Below, one piece after another: positions 1 through 6,221 of a DNA stretch of 8,130 bases. A model generated the notes under the pieces. That model had not been told where the DNA came from, did no database searches, and saw only the letters and a program-made list of their open reading frames with translations. Positions within the stretch are counted from its first letter, which is position 1; each line of letters begins with the position of its first letter. Both the position numbers and the translations under genes were made by a program. Source of the DNA: an uncultured Eubacteriales bacterium (GTDB taxonomy: Bacteria > Bacillota_A > Clostridia > Christensenellales > Aristaeellaceae); the NCBI GenBank assembly GCA_944333375.1, contig CALVKX010000086.1, forward strand, positions 1 to 8,130, written 5' to 3'.

Positions 1-1035
1 GCGCTGGACGCGCTTTCGCCCGCGGCGCTGATGGAAACCATGGAGCGCTGGGGCTGCCCGGTGGTGGTCGAGCGGGGCAACCGCGTCTTTCCCGCCAGCC
101 AGAAGGCCAGCGACGTGACCCGCGCCTTTGAGCGGCAGCTTCGCCGCCTGGGCGTTCAGGTGCGGCTGAATACGCGCGTGAGCGGAATCGAGCTGCGAAG
201 CGGCCGGGTGGCGGGCGTGAGGCTGACGGGTGGCGGGAGCGTGCCCTGCGGCGCCGCCATCGTGTGCACGGGCGGCGCGAGCTACCCCTCCACCGGCTCC
301 ACGGGCGACGGCTGGGTATGGCTGGGGGAATGTGGCCACACGATTGCCCCGGCCCTTCCCTCGCTGGTGGGGCTGGAGAGCCCCGCGCAATGGGTGCGGG
401 CGCTTGCGGGGCTGTCGCTCAGGAACGTGCGCCTGACCCTGTCCAGGGGTAAAAAACGGCTGTACAGCGAGTTGGGCGAGATGCTCTTTACGCACTTGGG
501 CGTGAGCGGGCCGCTGGTCCTGAGCGCCTCGGCCTACCTCACGGGCCTTCCGGCGCGGGAGATGACGCTGGCGGTGGACCTTAAGCCCGGTCTCAGCGAC
601 GCGCAGCTTGACGCGCGCATCCTGCGCGACGTGGCCGCCGCGCCCAGAAAGCAGCTCGGCCATGTGCTCTGCGGGCTTCTGCCCGCCCGCCTGGCCGAAG
701 CGGTGGCGCAGGTTTGCGGCCTGGACCCCAGCAAGCCCGCCGGCACGCTTTCCCGCCAGGAGCGGATGCGTCTGGAGGAAACCCTCCGGGCGCTGAACAT
801 CCCGCTTTCGGGCACGCGCGGGCTGGAGGAGGCCATCGTCACGCGCGGGGGCGTGAGCGTGAGGGAGCTGGACCCCTCGACCATGCAAAGCCGCCTCGTG
901 CCCGGCCTCTACGCCGCGGGCGAGGCCGTGGACGTGGACGCGCTCACCGGCGGCTTCAACCTGCACATCGCCTTTTCCACCGGCTTTCTGGCCGGGCGCG
1001 CCGCCGCGGCGCAAACCCTTGATGCTTTGGAGTAA
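1..1035 (+). CDS. HI0933/BaiN-family FAD-dependent flavoprotein, 5'-truncated by window edge
   Basis: This is the C-terminal 344 codons of an NAD(P)/FAD-dependent oxidoreductase of the HI0933 (YhiN/BaiN-like, often named 'aminoacetone oxidase family') group. The frame is open from base 1, and the N-terminal Rossmann GxGxxG segment (about 70-80 residues in full-length members of about 410-420) lies outside the window. The ATG at base 31 is internal. Family signatures seen, numbered from base 1: ERGNRVFPAS (24-33), GGASYPSTGSTGDG (91-104), LFTHLGVSGP (162-171), and the C-terminal FAD-binding part with GGVS, ELDPSTM, GLYAAGEAVDVD (302-313), GGFNL and FSTGFLAG. The usual DVDGxTGGYN appears here as DVDALTGGFN, a mild deviation. 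Substrate and reaction are not known for most of the family: some gut clostridial relatives act on bile-acid intermediates, but nothing here supports that. It is first in a compact run with the exonuclease and kinase genes. Family assignment is firm; function is open. Confidence 0.93.
   Translation, partial: ALDALSPAALMETMERWGCPVVVERGNRVFPASQKASDVTRAFERQLRRLGVQVRLNTRVSGIELRSGRVAGVRLTGGGSVPCGAAIVCTGGASYPSTGSTGDGWVWLGECGHTIAPALPSLVGLESPAQWVRALAGLSLRNVRLTLSRGKKRLYSELGEMLFTHLGVSGPLVLSASAYLTGLPAREMTLAVDLKPGLSDAQLDARILRDVAAAPRKQLGHVLCGLLPARLAEAVAQVCGLDPSKPAGTLSRQERMRLEETLRALNIPLSGTRGLEEAIVTRGGVSVRELDPSTMQSRLVPGLYAAGEAVDVDALTGGFNLHIAFSTGFLAGRAAAAQTLDALE
1029..1032 (+). promoter_or_regulatory. Ribosome binding site deciding the exonuclease start
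   Basis: GGAG lies in the last codons of the flavoprotein gene. It is 8 bases before the ATG at 1041 but only 2 bases before the ATG at 1035 that overlaps the upstream TAA stop. Spacing favours 1041 as the true start. Confidence 0.6.
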
Positions 1036-1040
1036 TGCAC

Positions 1041-2030
1041 ATGCAGTTTATCGTCTTGGACCTGGAATGGAACCAGCCGACCAGCTACCAGAGCGCGGCC
1101 TACCGCCGTGTGGGGGACCGGCTGCTCTTTGAGGTGATCCAGTTTGGCGCGGCCAAGCTGGACGAGCGGCTTGAGATCGTGGACACCGTTTCCATGCCGG
1201 TCAGGCCAACGCACTATCAGACCATCCATCCCCGCGTGCGGCGCATGACGGGGCTGACGCAGGAAGTGCTCGCCGACGCCCCCGCCTTTCCCGAAGCGTT
1301 CGAGTCGTTTATGGACTGGTGCGGGGAGGACTGCGCCTTTGTGACCTGGGGGTGCGACGACGTGAGCGTCCTTCAGCAGAATGTGGACTTTTTCCGCGTC
1401 GAGCGCCCTCTGCCCAAGATGTATGACCTGCAACGGCTCTATGCCGCGGCGGCGGGCAAGAGCGGGCAGACCGCGCTCAAGACCGCCATGGAGGCGCTGG
1501 GTGTGGAGGTGGACGAGGAGCGCAGCTTTCACAACGCCATGCACGACGCATACTATACCGCGCGCGTGCTGCAAAAGCTCCCCGTGCCCCTGGACGTGCT
1601 CAACTACGAGCAGCAGCCGCGCAAATTGTGCCACAACGACCGCCGCAGCCGCTTCCGCGTGACCGACCTGGTGCCCTCCGTGCGCGAGGCGCTGGAGGGC
1701 GAGGCGCTTGCGGCGCCCAAGTGCCCCACCTGCGGCCAGCCCACCAGGCGCCAGACGGCGCTCATCCCCCAGGCGGCGGGCAAGTATGTGGCGCTGAGCC
1801 GCTGCCAGCAGCACGGCCTGATGTTTGTCAAGGTGCGCTTTTCGCAGCTCCCCGACGGCCAGAAGGGCATGCACCTGAGCGTGCTGCCCGCCAACCGCCA
1901 GACGCGGGCCTACGTGCATACCAAGGAGCTGCAGTACCAATACCGCCTCAAGCGCGGAGATTTTGAGAATGTGGACGTGGAGGACCTTTCCCAAGCCTAT
2001 TTGAGCAACATGCCCTTTGAGGACGCCTGA
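1041..2030 (+). CDS. DEDDh-family 3'-5' exonuclease with C-terminal Cys/His zinc-binding tail
   Basis: This is a 329-residue exonuclease of the RNase T/DNA polymerase III epsilon (DEDDh) superfamily, closest in style to KapD/ERI-1-like enzymes that trim RNA or single-stranded DNA from the 3' end with two metal ions. Catalytic residues are visible: D7 and E9 (motif I, LDLEWN), D107 (motif II, WGCDDVSVL) and H164 with D169 (motif III, HNAMHD). The nuclease domain covers about residues 1-180. The remaining 150 residues are an accessory region with C228-P-T-C231 and C255-Q-Q-H258, a likely zinc site, and a basic stretch around 190-206 that could hold nucleic acid. The start at 1041 is chosen because GGAG is 8 bases upstream; an alternative ATG at 1035 overlaps the previous stop and adds two residues. 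The gene sits 5 bases after the flavoprotein gene and 20 before the kinase gene. The nuclease call is strong; the natural substrate is unknown. Confidence 0.92.
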   Translation: MQFIVLDLEWNQPTSYQSAAYRRVGDRLLFEVIQFGAAKLDERLEIVDTVSMPVRPTHYQTIHPRVRRMTGLTQEVLADAPAFPEAFESFMDWCGEDCAFVTWGCDDVSVLQQNVDFFRVERPLPKMYDLQRLYAAAAGKSGQTALKTAMEALGVEVDEERSFHNAMHDAYYTARVLQKLPVPLDVLNYEQQPRKLCHNDRRSRFRVTDLVPSVREALEGEALAAPKCPTCGQPTRRQTALIPQAAGKYVALSRCQQHGLMFVKVRFSQLPDGQKGMHLSVLPANRQTRAYVHTKELQYQYRLKRGDFENVDVEDLSQAYLSNMPFEDA

Positions 2031-2050
2031 GGGAGAAAGGGGGCGCGGAG

Positions 2051-3724
2051 ATGGCCGGTGAAGCCATGATCCGGGTGACGGTCGGGGAGCGCACGGGGAC
2101 GTTTGCCCCCGGCACAACCGTGAGCGGGGCGGTCAATGCCCTGATGGAGGAGGAGCAGGCGCGGCGCGTGTTGTGCGTCATGCGGGGCGGCGTGTGCGTG
2201 GAGCTGGCCGAGCCGCTGACGCAGGACTGCACCCTCGAGCCGCTGACGTATCAGGACGAGGAGGGGCGGCGCGTGTATGAGCGCTCGCTTCGCTTCCTTT
2301 TCCTGCTCAGCCTCAAGCGCCTCTATCCCGAAAAACGGGTGCGCATGCTCAATTCCGTGGGGTACGGCCTCTATATCCGCCTGCTGGAAGGCGAAATCGG
2401 GCACGAGATGACGCGCGCCATCGAGGAGGACATGCGCGAGCTGGTGCGGCAGGACCTGCCCTTCCAGAAGGAGGAGTGGACGCGCGAGGAGGCCATCGCC
2501 CATTTTGAGAAGGAGGGCTGGGAGGACAAGGCGCAGCTTTTGCGCTATCGGCCCCGCAAGACCATCACGATGTACCGCATCGGACCGCTGTGCGAGTATT
2601 TCTACGGGGCGATGCTCCCCTCCACGGGACGGGTGCACGCCTTCGCGCTCAAGCCGCACTTTCCCGGGCTGGTGCTCCTGGCGCCCTCGCCGGACAATCC
2701 CGACGTCCCGGCACCCTATGTTTCCCGTGCCCGCTTTCTGCGCGCGCTGGCTACCTCCCAGCGCTGGTGCGGCATCCTGGGCGCGGAGAACGCCGCGGAC
2801 GTCAACCGCATGATCCGCGAGGGACGCCTGCGCGAGTTCATCCGCACCAACGAGGCGCTGCATGACAAGTCCATCGCCGGCATCGCCGATGAGATCGTGC
2901 GCCGGGGGGCGCGCGTCATCATGATCTTCGGCCCTTCCTCCAGCGGCAAGACCACCTTTGCCAACCGCCTTGCCGTGCATCTGCGCGTGCTGGGGCAAAG
3001 GCCGCACCTGGTGTCGCTGGACGACTTCTACCGCGACCGCTGCGACATCCCTCTGGAGGAGGATGGCAAGCCGGATCTGGAGCATGTGGACGCGCTGGAC
3101 GTGCCGCTGCTCACAAGTTGCCTGGAGGAGCTGCTCAGCGGGCATACGGTATGGATGCCGCGTTTCGACTTCAAAACCGGCAGCCGGAAAAAGGAAAGCT
3201 ATGAGATGACCCTCGGCCCCGGCGAACAGCTTCTGCTGGAGGGCATCCACGGGATGAACGACCGCATCATCTCCGAGGTGCCCGAGCAGCTCACCTTCGG
3301 CATCTATGTCGGCGTCCTGGGCTGCGTCAACCTCGACAACCACAACCGTGTGCGCACCACCGACGTGCGCCTTTTGCGGCGCATCGTGCGCGACATGCGC
3401 TTTCGCAGCACCTCGCCCATCCAGACCATCGACATGTGGCCCAAGGTACGCGCGGGAGAGGAACGCTGGATCTTTCCCAACATGGAAAAGGCCGACGTGA
3501 TGTTCAACACCTCCCTGCACTACGAGCTTCCCGTGCTCAAGACCATGGCCTATGAGCTGCTGCTTACCATCCCCGCCAGCGCGCCGGAGCACCTGGCGGC
3601 GCGCCGGCTGCTCAAGGTCCTGCATTACTTCCTCCCCGTGGACGGCGATGTGATGGGGGAGATTCCGCCGCTGAGCATCCTGAGGGAATTCATCGGGGAA
3701 TGTTCGTTTTATGACATGCATTGA
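2051..3724 (+). CDS. Nucleoside (uridine-type) kinase with N-terminal TGS and ThrRS-like domains
   Basis: This 557-residue protein most likely phosphorylates a nucleoside, uridine by analogy, with ATP or GTP in the cytoplasm. Residues 6-66 look like a TGS domain. Residues 70-225 resemble the second additional (editing) domain of threonyl-tRNA synthetase: KRLYPE (89-94), DLPFQKEEWTREEA (135-148) and LPSTGRVHAF (189-198). The C-terminal half, from about 285, is a P-loop kinase of the uridine kinase/phosphoribulokinase fold: Walker A GPSSSGKT (294-301), LDDFYRD (323-329) where uridine kinases carry their D-x-FY substrate motif, and LLLEGIHG (394-401). Similar fusions are common in clostridia and Thermotogales and are annotated 'nucleoside kinase'. 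The start at 2051 has AAAGGGGG at 2036-2043, 7 bases upstream; the ATG at 2066 (residue 6, directly before the TGS strand) is a plausible alternative. The stop codon TGA forms part of the next promoter. Substrate specificity is inferred, not seen. Confidence 0.9.
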   Translation: MAGEAMIRVTVGERTGTFAPGTTVSGAVNALMEEEQARRVLCVMRGGVCVELAEPLTQDCTLEPLTYQDEEGRRVYERSLRFLFLLSLKRLYPEKRVRMLNSVGYGLYIRLLEGEIGHEMTRAIEEDMRELVRQDLPFQKEEWTREEAIAHFEKEGWEDKAQLLRYRPRKTITMYRIGPLCEYFYGAMLPSTGRVHAFALKPHFPGLVLLAPSPDNPDVPAPYVSRARFLRALATSQRWCGILGAENAADVNRMIREGRLREFIRTNEALHDKSIAGIADEIVRRGARVIMIFGPSSSGKTTFANRLAVHLRVLGQRPHLVSLDDFYRDRCDIPLEEDGKPDLEHVDALDVPLLTSCLEELLSGHTVWMPRFDFKTGSRKKESYEMTLGPGEQLLLEGIHGMNDRIISEVPEQLTFGIYVGVLGCVNLDNHNRVRTTDVRLLRRIVRDMRFRSTSPIQTIDMWPKVRAGEERWIFPNMEKADVMFNTSLHYELPVLKTMAYELLLTIPASAPEHLAARRLLKVLHYFLPVDGDVMGEIPPLSILREFIGECSFYDMH

Positions 3725-3749
3725 CAGGCGGCGGGGGATATAGTATAAA
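3721..3749 (+). promoter_or_regulatory. Housekeeping sigma (SigA-type) promoter for the glycosyltransferase pair
   Basis: TTGACA at 3721-3726 is a perfect -35 box, followed by exactly 17 bases and TATAAA at 3744-3749, one mismatch from the -10 consensus. The -35 box contains the TGA stop of the kinase gene (3722-3724). The expected transcription start is near 3756, giving a leader of about 40 bases. The AT-rich stretch stands out against the GC-rich surroundings. Confidence 0.8.
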
Positions 3750-3779
3750 TAAGTGTTGCCTGTTGCCGGACATGCAGAT

Positions 3780-3786
3780 GGAAGGA
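3780..3786 (+). promoter_or_regulatory. Ribosome binding site for a GTG start
   Basis: GGAAGGA lies 9 bases before the GTG at 3796 and supports it as the start of the first glycosyltransferase. An ATG at 3786 overlaps this site but is in another frame. Confidence 0.7.
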
Positions 3787-3795
3787 TGTTAGCCC

Positions 3796-5172
3796 GTGGA
3801 GATCGTAACGGCAGTCATTGAAGTCGTGATGGGCGTAATGAGCGCCTGGCTGGTTTTAATGCTGTTCTACCAGTTGGTCATCAGCTTCTTTGGCTTCAAG
3901 CGCAATACCAAAAATTATCAGGACCACGATCCGAAGCTGCGCTTTCTGGTGCTGGTTCCCGCCCACAACGAGGAGGCGGTGATCGCGGATATCATCGATA
4001 ACCTGGAGCATATGGAGTATCCGCGGGAACTGTATGATTTCTATATTTTGGCCGACAACTGTACCGACGGGACCGTGGAGGTCGCCCGGCGCATGGGCGC
4101 CAACGTTCTGGAAAGCCACAAGGAAGGCCCGGACGCGCCCACAGGCAAGCCCATCGTCCTGCAAAAGGCCCTCAATGCGCTGGAGGGCTATGAGGACCGC
4201 TACGATATGGTCATGTTCTTTGACGCCGACAACCTGGTGGACCCCAACATGTTTCTGGAGGTCAACAGCCAGTATCTCTCGGCCGAAGGCAAGGCCGACA
4301 TCATCCAATGCTACCTGGGCTGCAAAAACCGAAAGGGCCTGGTGGCCATGTTCTATTACATGACCTACACCATCACCAACCGGTTTTTTCAGTATGCCAA
4401 GAGCCGTCTGGGCCTCAACAGCGTCATCGGAGGCACGGGCTTTGCCGTCTCCGCGGCCTACCTGCACCGGCGCGGCGGCTGGACGGCCATGTCGCTCACC
4501 GAGGATTTTGAACTGCAGATCGAGGCGACCTGCGACGGAAAGCGCATCCTGTGGAACAACAACGTGCGCATCTACGACGAAAAGCCCACGCGCTTTTATG
4601 CCAGCTTCCGCCAGCGCACGCGCTGGGCGCAGGGCCACTGGTTCGTGGCGTTCAAAAACACGGGCCGGCTGTTTCGGGCGCTGCTGCAGCGACGCATCGG
4701 CTTTGGCGAATTCTTTTCCACATTTCTCTATATGTACAGCCTCACGCCCTATGTGGTGCTGGTGATCCAGCTTGCGCTGGGGCTTTTGATGGAATTGTTC
4801 AAGCTGGCGGGCTGGATCGACAGCGCGCCCGTGCACGCCACCATGGAGAGCTGGCTGACGCTCAACTGGCCCGGAATCGTGCTGTTCTTCTATTCGTTCA
4901 TCTTTCTGTTCTACATGGGCGAATGGCTGGACAATCATAAGCGAGTAAACCTCAGGATTCTTCTGCCCATGCTCTGGAGTATGCTCATCAACACCATGCT
5001 GGCGGGCTGGGCGCAGGTGGTGGGGCTTGTGAAGCACCGCCAGCAGACCACCTGGGTCAAGACCGAGCACTCCATCAATCATCTGGAGGATATGACCGTA
5101 CGTCTGGAGGATGTGGGCCTGGCCGGCGCGCAGCCGGATCAGGAGCGCAAGGAGGACGGGATCAGGGCATGA
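3796..5172 (+). CDS. Membrane-embedded processive-type family 2 glycosyltransferase
   Basis: This 458-residue protein is a GT2 enzyme of the cellulose/hyaluronan synthase-like branch, expected to transfer sugar from a nucleotide donor at the inner face of the membrane and possibly extrude the product. It has one N-terminal transmembrane helix (about 5-33) and a cytoplasmic GT-A domain with VPAHNEE (54-60), DNCTDGT (87-93), FFDADN (141-146), TEDFEL (235-240, catalytic Asp) and QRTRW (273-277, the QxxRW motif of processive enzymes). Three further hydrophobic segments follow at about 308-337, 357-377 and 386-411. The WVKTEH near residue 420 recalls the C-terminus of NodC-like enzymes. It starts with GTG, supported by GGAAGGA 9 bases upstream, and is the first gene after a strong promoter. 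Its end overlaps (ATGA) the upstream candidate start of the next glycosyltransferase, so the two are probably co-translated. EpsO-like or N-acetylglucosaminyltransferase activity is possible; donor and product are not readable. Confidence 0.92.
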   Translation: MEIVTAVIEVVMGVMSAWLVLMLFYQLVISFFGFKRNTKNYQDHDPKLRFLVLVPAHNEEAVIADIIDNLEHMEYPRELYDFYILADNCTDGTVEVARRMGANVLESHKEGPDAPTGKPIVLQKALNALEGYEDRYDMVMFFDADNLVDPNMFLEVNSQYLSAEGKADIIQCYLGCKNRKGLVAMFYYMTYTITNRFFQYAKSRLGLNSVIGGTGFAVSAAYLHRRGGWTAMSLTEDFELQIEATCDGKRILWNNNVRIYDEKPTRFYASFRQRTRWAQGHWFVAFKNTGRLFRALLQRRIGFGEFFSTFLYMYSLTPYVVLVIQLALGLLMELFKLAGWIDSAPVHATMESWLTLNWPGIVLFFYSFIFLFYMGEWLDNHKRVNLRILLPMLWSMLINTMLAGWAQVVGLVKHRQQTTWVKTEHSINHLEDMTVRLEDVGLAGAQPDQERKEDGIRA

Positions 5173-5178
5173 CCGCCT

Positions 5179-5187
5179 GGGAGGGGG
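5179..5187 (+). promoter_or_regulatory. Ribosome binding site deciding the second glycosyltransferase start
   Basis: GGGAGGGGG lies just before the ATG at 5193, with GGAGG (5180-5184) 8 bases away. The rival ATG at 5169 has AAGGAGG at 5149-5155, 13 bases away, which is longer than usual. Confidence 0.55.
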
Positions 5188-5192
5188 ATGTC

Positions 5193-6011
5193 ATGGGGAA
5201 CGCGGCCGTAAGCGTGATCGTGCCGGTCTACAATGCGGAAAAGACCCTTCCGGCCTGCCTGGAAAGCATCCTGGGACAGAGCTTTGAGGATATGGAAGTG
5301 CTGGCCGTGGACGACGGCAGCACGGACGGGAGCCTTCGCGTGCTCAGGGATTTCGCCGCGCGGGACCCGCGTGTGCGCGTCTTTTCGCAGAGGAACAGCG
5401 GTGTGGCGGCTGCGCGCAACCTCGCCATCGACAACGCGTCGGGCGACTATTTGCAGTTTGTGGACAGCGACGACCGCCTCCCTGCGGACGCCACCGAGCG
5501 GATGGTGGAGGCGATCAGGAGCCGGGAATGTGATCTGGTGATCGCGCCCTATACCGAGGTGATCGGCCTTATCCGTCAGAAGCGGGGCTTTCTGGATCGG
5601 GACATGCTCCTCAGCCAGCGCCAGTTTCTCGGCCGGATGGCCGAGCATCCCAACAGCTTTTTTTATGCCGTGATGTGGAACAAGCTCTACCGCCGCGACG
5701 TGATTGCCAAAAATGCCATCCGTTGCGACGGCCGCCTGCCCTGGGGCGAGGATTTCGCCTTCAACACCGAATACTATCGCTGGTGTTGCCGCGTGGCCGT
5801 GCTCGCCGACCCCGTCTATGATTACGTCCGCAACCCCGGCGGGCTGGCGCTGTCCACCTCGCGCCAGGTGATGATCCATCCCTGCTATGGCATCAGGGTC
5901 AAGATCTGGCTCTACCGCTACTATGTGCGCCTTTTCCGGCAGGTGGGGCTGTACGAGGAATACCGCCATATCCTGCCGCAGTACCTTTTCAAGGTCACGC
6001 TGAACAACTGA
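5193..6011 (+). CDS. Soluble family 2 glycosyltransferase
   Basis: This is a 272-residue GT2 enzyme with a GT-A fold, related to the many bacterial transferases that add single sugars to surface polysaccharides or lipid carriers. Motifs: VSVIVPVYN (6-14), VDDGSTDGS (39-47, nucleotide-sugar binding), NSGVAAARN (68-76), FVDSDD (89-94, metal-binding DxD-type), WNKLYRRD (162-169) and GEDFAFN (185-191, likely catalytic acid region). There is no transmembrane helix, unlike its partner; the C-terminus is basic and aromatic (IWLYRYYVRLFR, 238-249) and could touch the membrane. It is somewhat shorter than the typical 300-340 residues. I favour the start at 5193 because of the GGGAGGGGG site and because the fold begins at once; a start at 5169 would overlap the preceding stop as ATGA and add eight residues (MTAWEGDV). 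It ends 59 bases before a rho-independent terminator, so it closes the operon. The sugar and acceptor are unknown. Confidence 0.9.
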   Translation: MGNAAVSVIVPVYNAEKTLPACLESILGQSFEDMEVLAVDDGSTDGSLRVLRDFAARDPRVRVFSQRNSGVAAARNLAIDNASGDYLQFVDSDDRLPADATERMVEAIRSRECDLVIAPYTEVIGLIRQKRGFLDRDMLLSQRQFLGRMAEHPNSFFYAVMWNKLYRRDVIAKNAIRCDGRLPWGEDFAFNTEYYRWCCRVAVLADPVYDYVRNPGGLALSTSRQVMIHPCYGIRVKIWLYRYYVRLFRQVGLYEEYRHILPQYLFKVTLNN

Positions 6012-6070
6012 TCTGGCCCCAAAACGCCGGGCGGTAGGGACTTGCGGCCGGCGCGCGGGACCATGCATAC

Positions 6071-6103
6071 GAGCCTCCGCTTTCCAGCCGGAGCTCTTTT
6101 TTT
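6071..6103 (+). terminator. Rho-independent terminator after the glycosyltransferase operon
   Basis: The arm GAGC-C-TCCG (6071-6079) pairs with CGGAGCTC (6089-6096), with one bulged C and a loop of about nine bases, and seven T residues follow (6097-6103). An outer inverted repeat encloses it: TGCATAC at 6064-6070 and GTATGCA at 6104-6110. The 59 bases before it hold a possible weaker hairpin, CGCCGG (6025-6030) with CCGGCG (6048-6053), and no gene. Confidence 0.8.
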
Positions 6104-6129
6104 GTATGCAAACCGACGGCGGCACGTTT

Positions 6130-6159
6130 CGTCCCTCCGGGGCGGACGGGTAATTTTTT
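6130..6159 (+). terminator. Possible second, weak terminator-like hairpin
   Basis: CGTCC (6130-6134) pairs with GGACG (6144-6148), with some further imperfect pairing inside. A run of six T residues follows at 6154-6159, offset by five bases from the stem. The short stem and the offset make this a tentative call; it may instead belong to the leader or upstream region of the sigma gene. Confidence 0.25.
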
Positions 6160-6189
6160 GCACGCGGGTGGCGCTTTCCCTGATCCGCT

Positions 6190-6198
6190 GTGTCTAAT
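6190..6198 (+). promoter_or_regulatory. Candidate ECF-type -10 element upstream of the sigma factor gene
   Basis: GTGTCTAAT resembles the CGTC-containing -10 region of promoters read by SigV-like ECF sigma factors, which usually control their own gene. Transcription would begin at about 6203-6206, so the message would have a leader of only about 16-20 bases before the GTG at 6222. I could not place a matching -35 box (an AAC-type motif) at the normal 16-17 base spacing. Confidence 0.4.
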
Positions 6199-6203
6199 AG
6201 GTG

Positions 6204-6216
6204 AAAGGTGGTGAGG
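6204..6216 (+). promoter_or_regulatory. Ribosome binding site deciding the sigma factor start
   Basis: The purine-rich stretch AAAGGTGGTGAGG sits 5 bases before the GTG at 6222. No such site precedes the GTG at 6201, which itself abuts the probable -10 element. The start at 6222 is therefore preferred. Confidence 0.55.
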
Positions 6217-6221
6217 CCGCC

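Noticed and set aside
909..2117. Open frame of 402 codons on the - strand across the exonuclease gene
   Set aside because: It is a shadow of the + strand gene, whose DEDDh motifs are intact, and it spans three + strand gene boundaries.
2615..2629. LPSTG in the kinase, resembling a sortase LPxTG sorting signal
   Set aside because: It is internal, has no following hydrophobic helix, and the protein has no signal peptide; it aligns with the PSTG stretch of threonyl-tRNA synthetase.
1997..3721. Long open frame of 574 codons on the - strand across the kinase gene
   Set aside because: It mirrors the GC-rich codon bias of the real gene, has low-complexity His/Arg/Ala-rich content and no recognisable domain, and the + strand kinase motifs are unmistakable.
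3739..3744. TATAGT as the -10 box of the glycosyltransferase promoter
   Set aside because: Its spacing from TTGACA would be only 12 bases; the overlapping TATAAA at 3744-3749 gives 17.
3856..5082. Open frame of 408 codons on the - strand under the first glycosyltransferase
   Set aside because: It has no domain-like pattern and is fully antisense to a clear GT2 enzyme.
6154..6164. TTTTTTGCACG as a -35 element for the sigma gene promoter
   Set aside because: The distance to GTGTCTAAT is about 26 bases, well beyond the 16-17 base spacing of ECF promoters.
6012..6221. Possible riboswitch or tRNA in the intergenic gap
   Set aside because: I found hairpins but no conserved core of a known riboswitch class, no T-loop or CCA-end pattern, and the gap follows a terminator.
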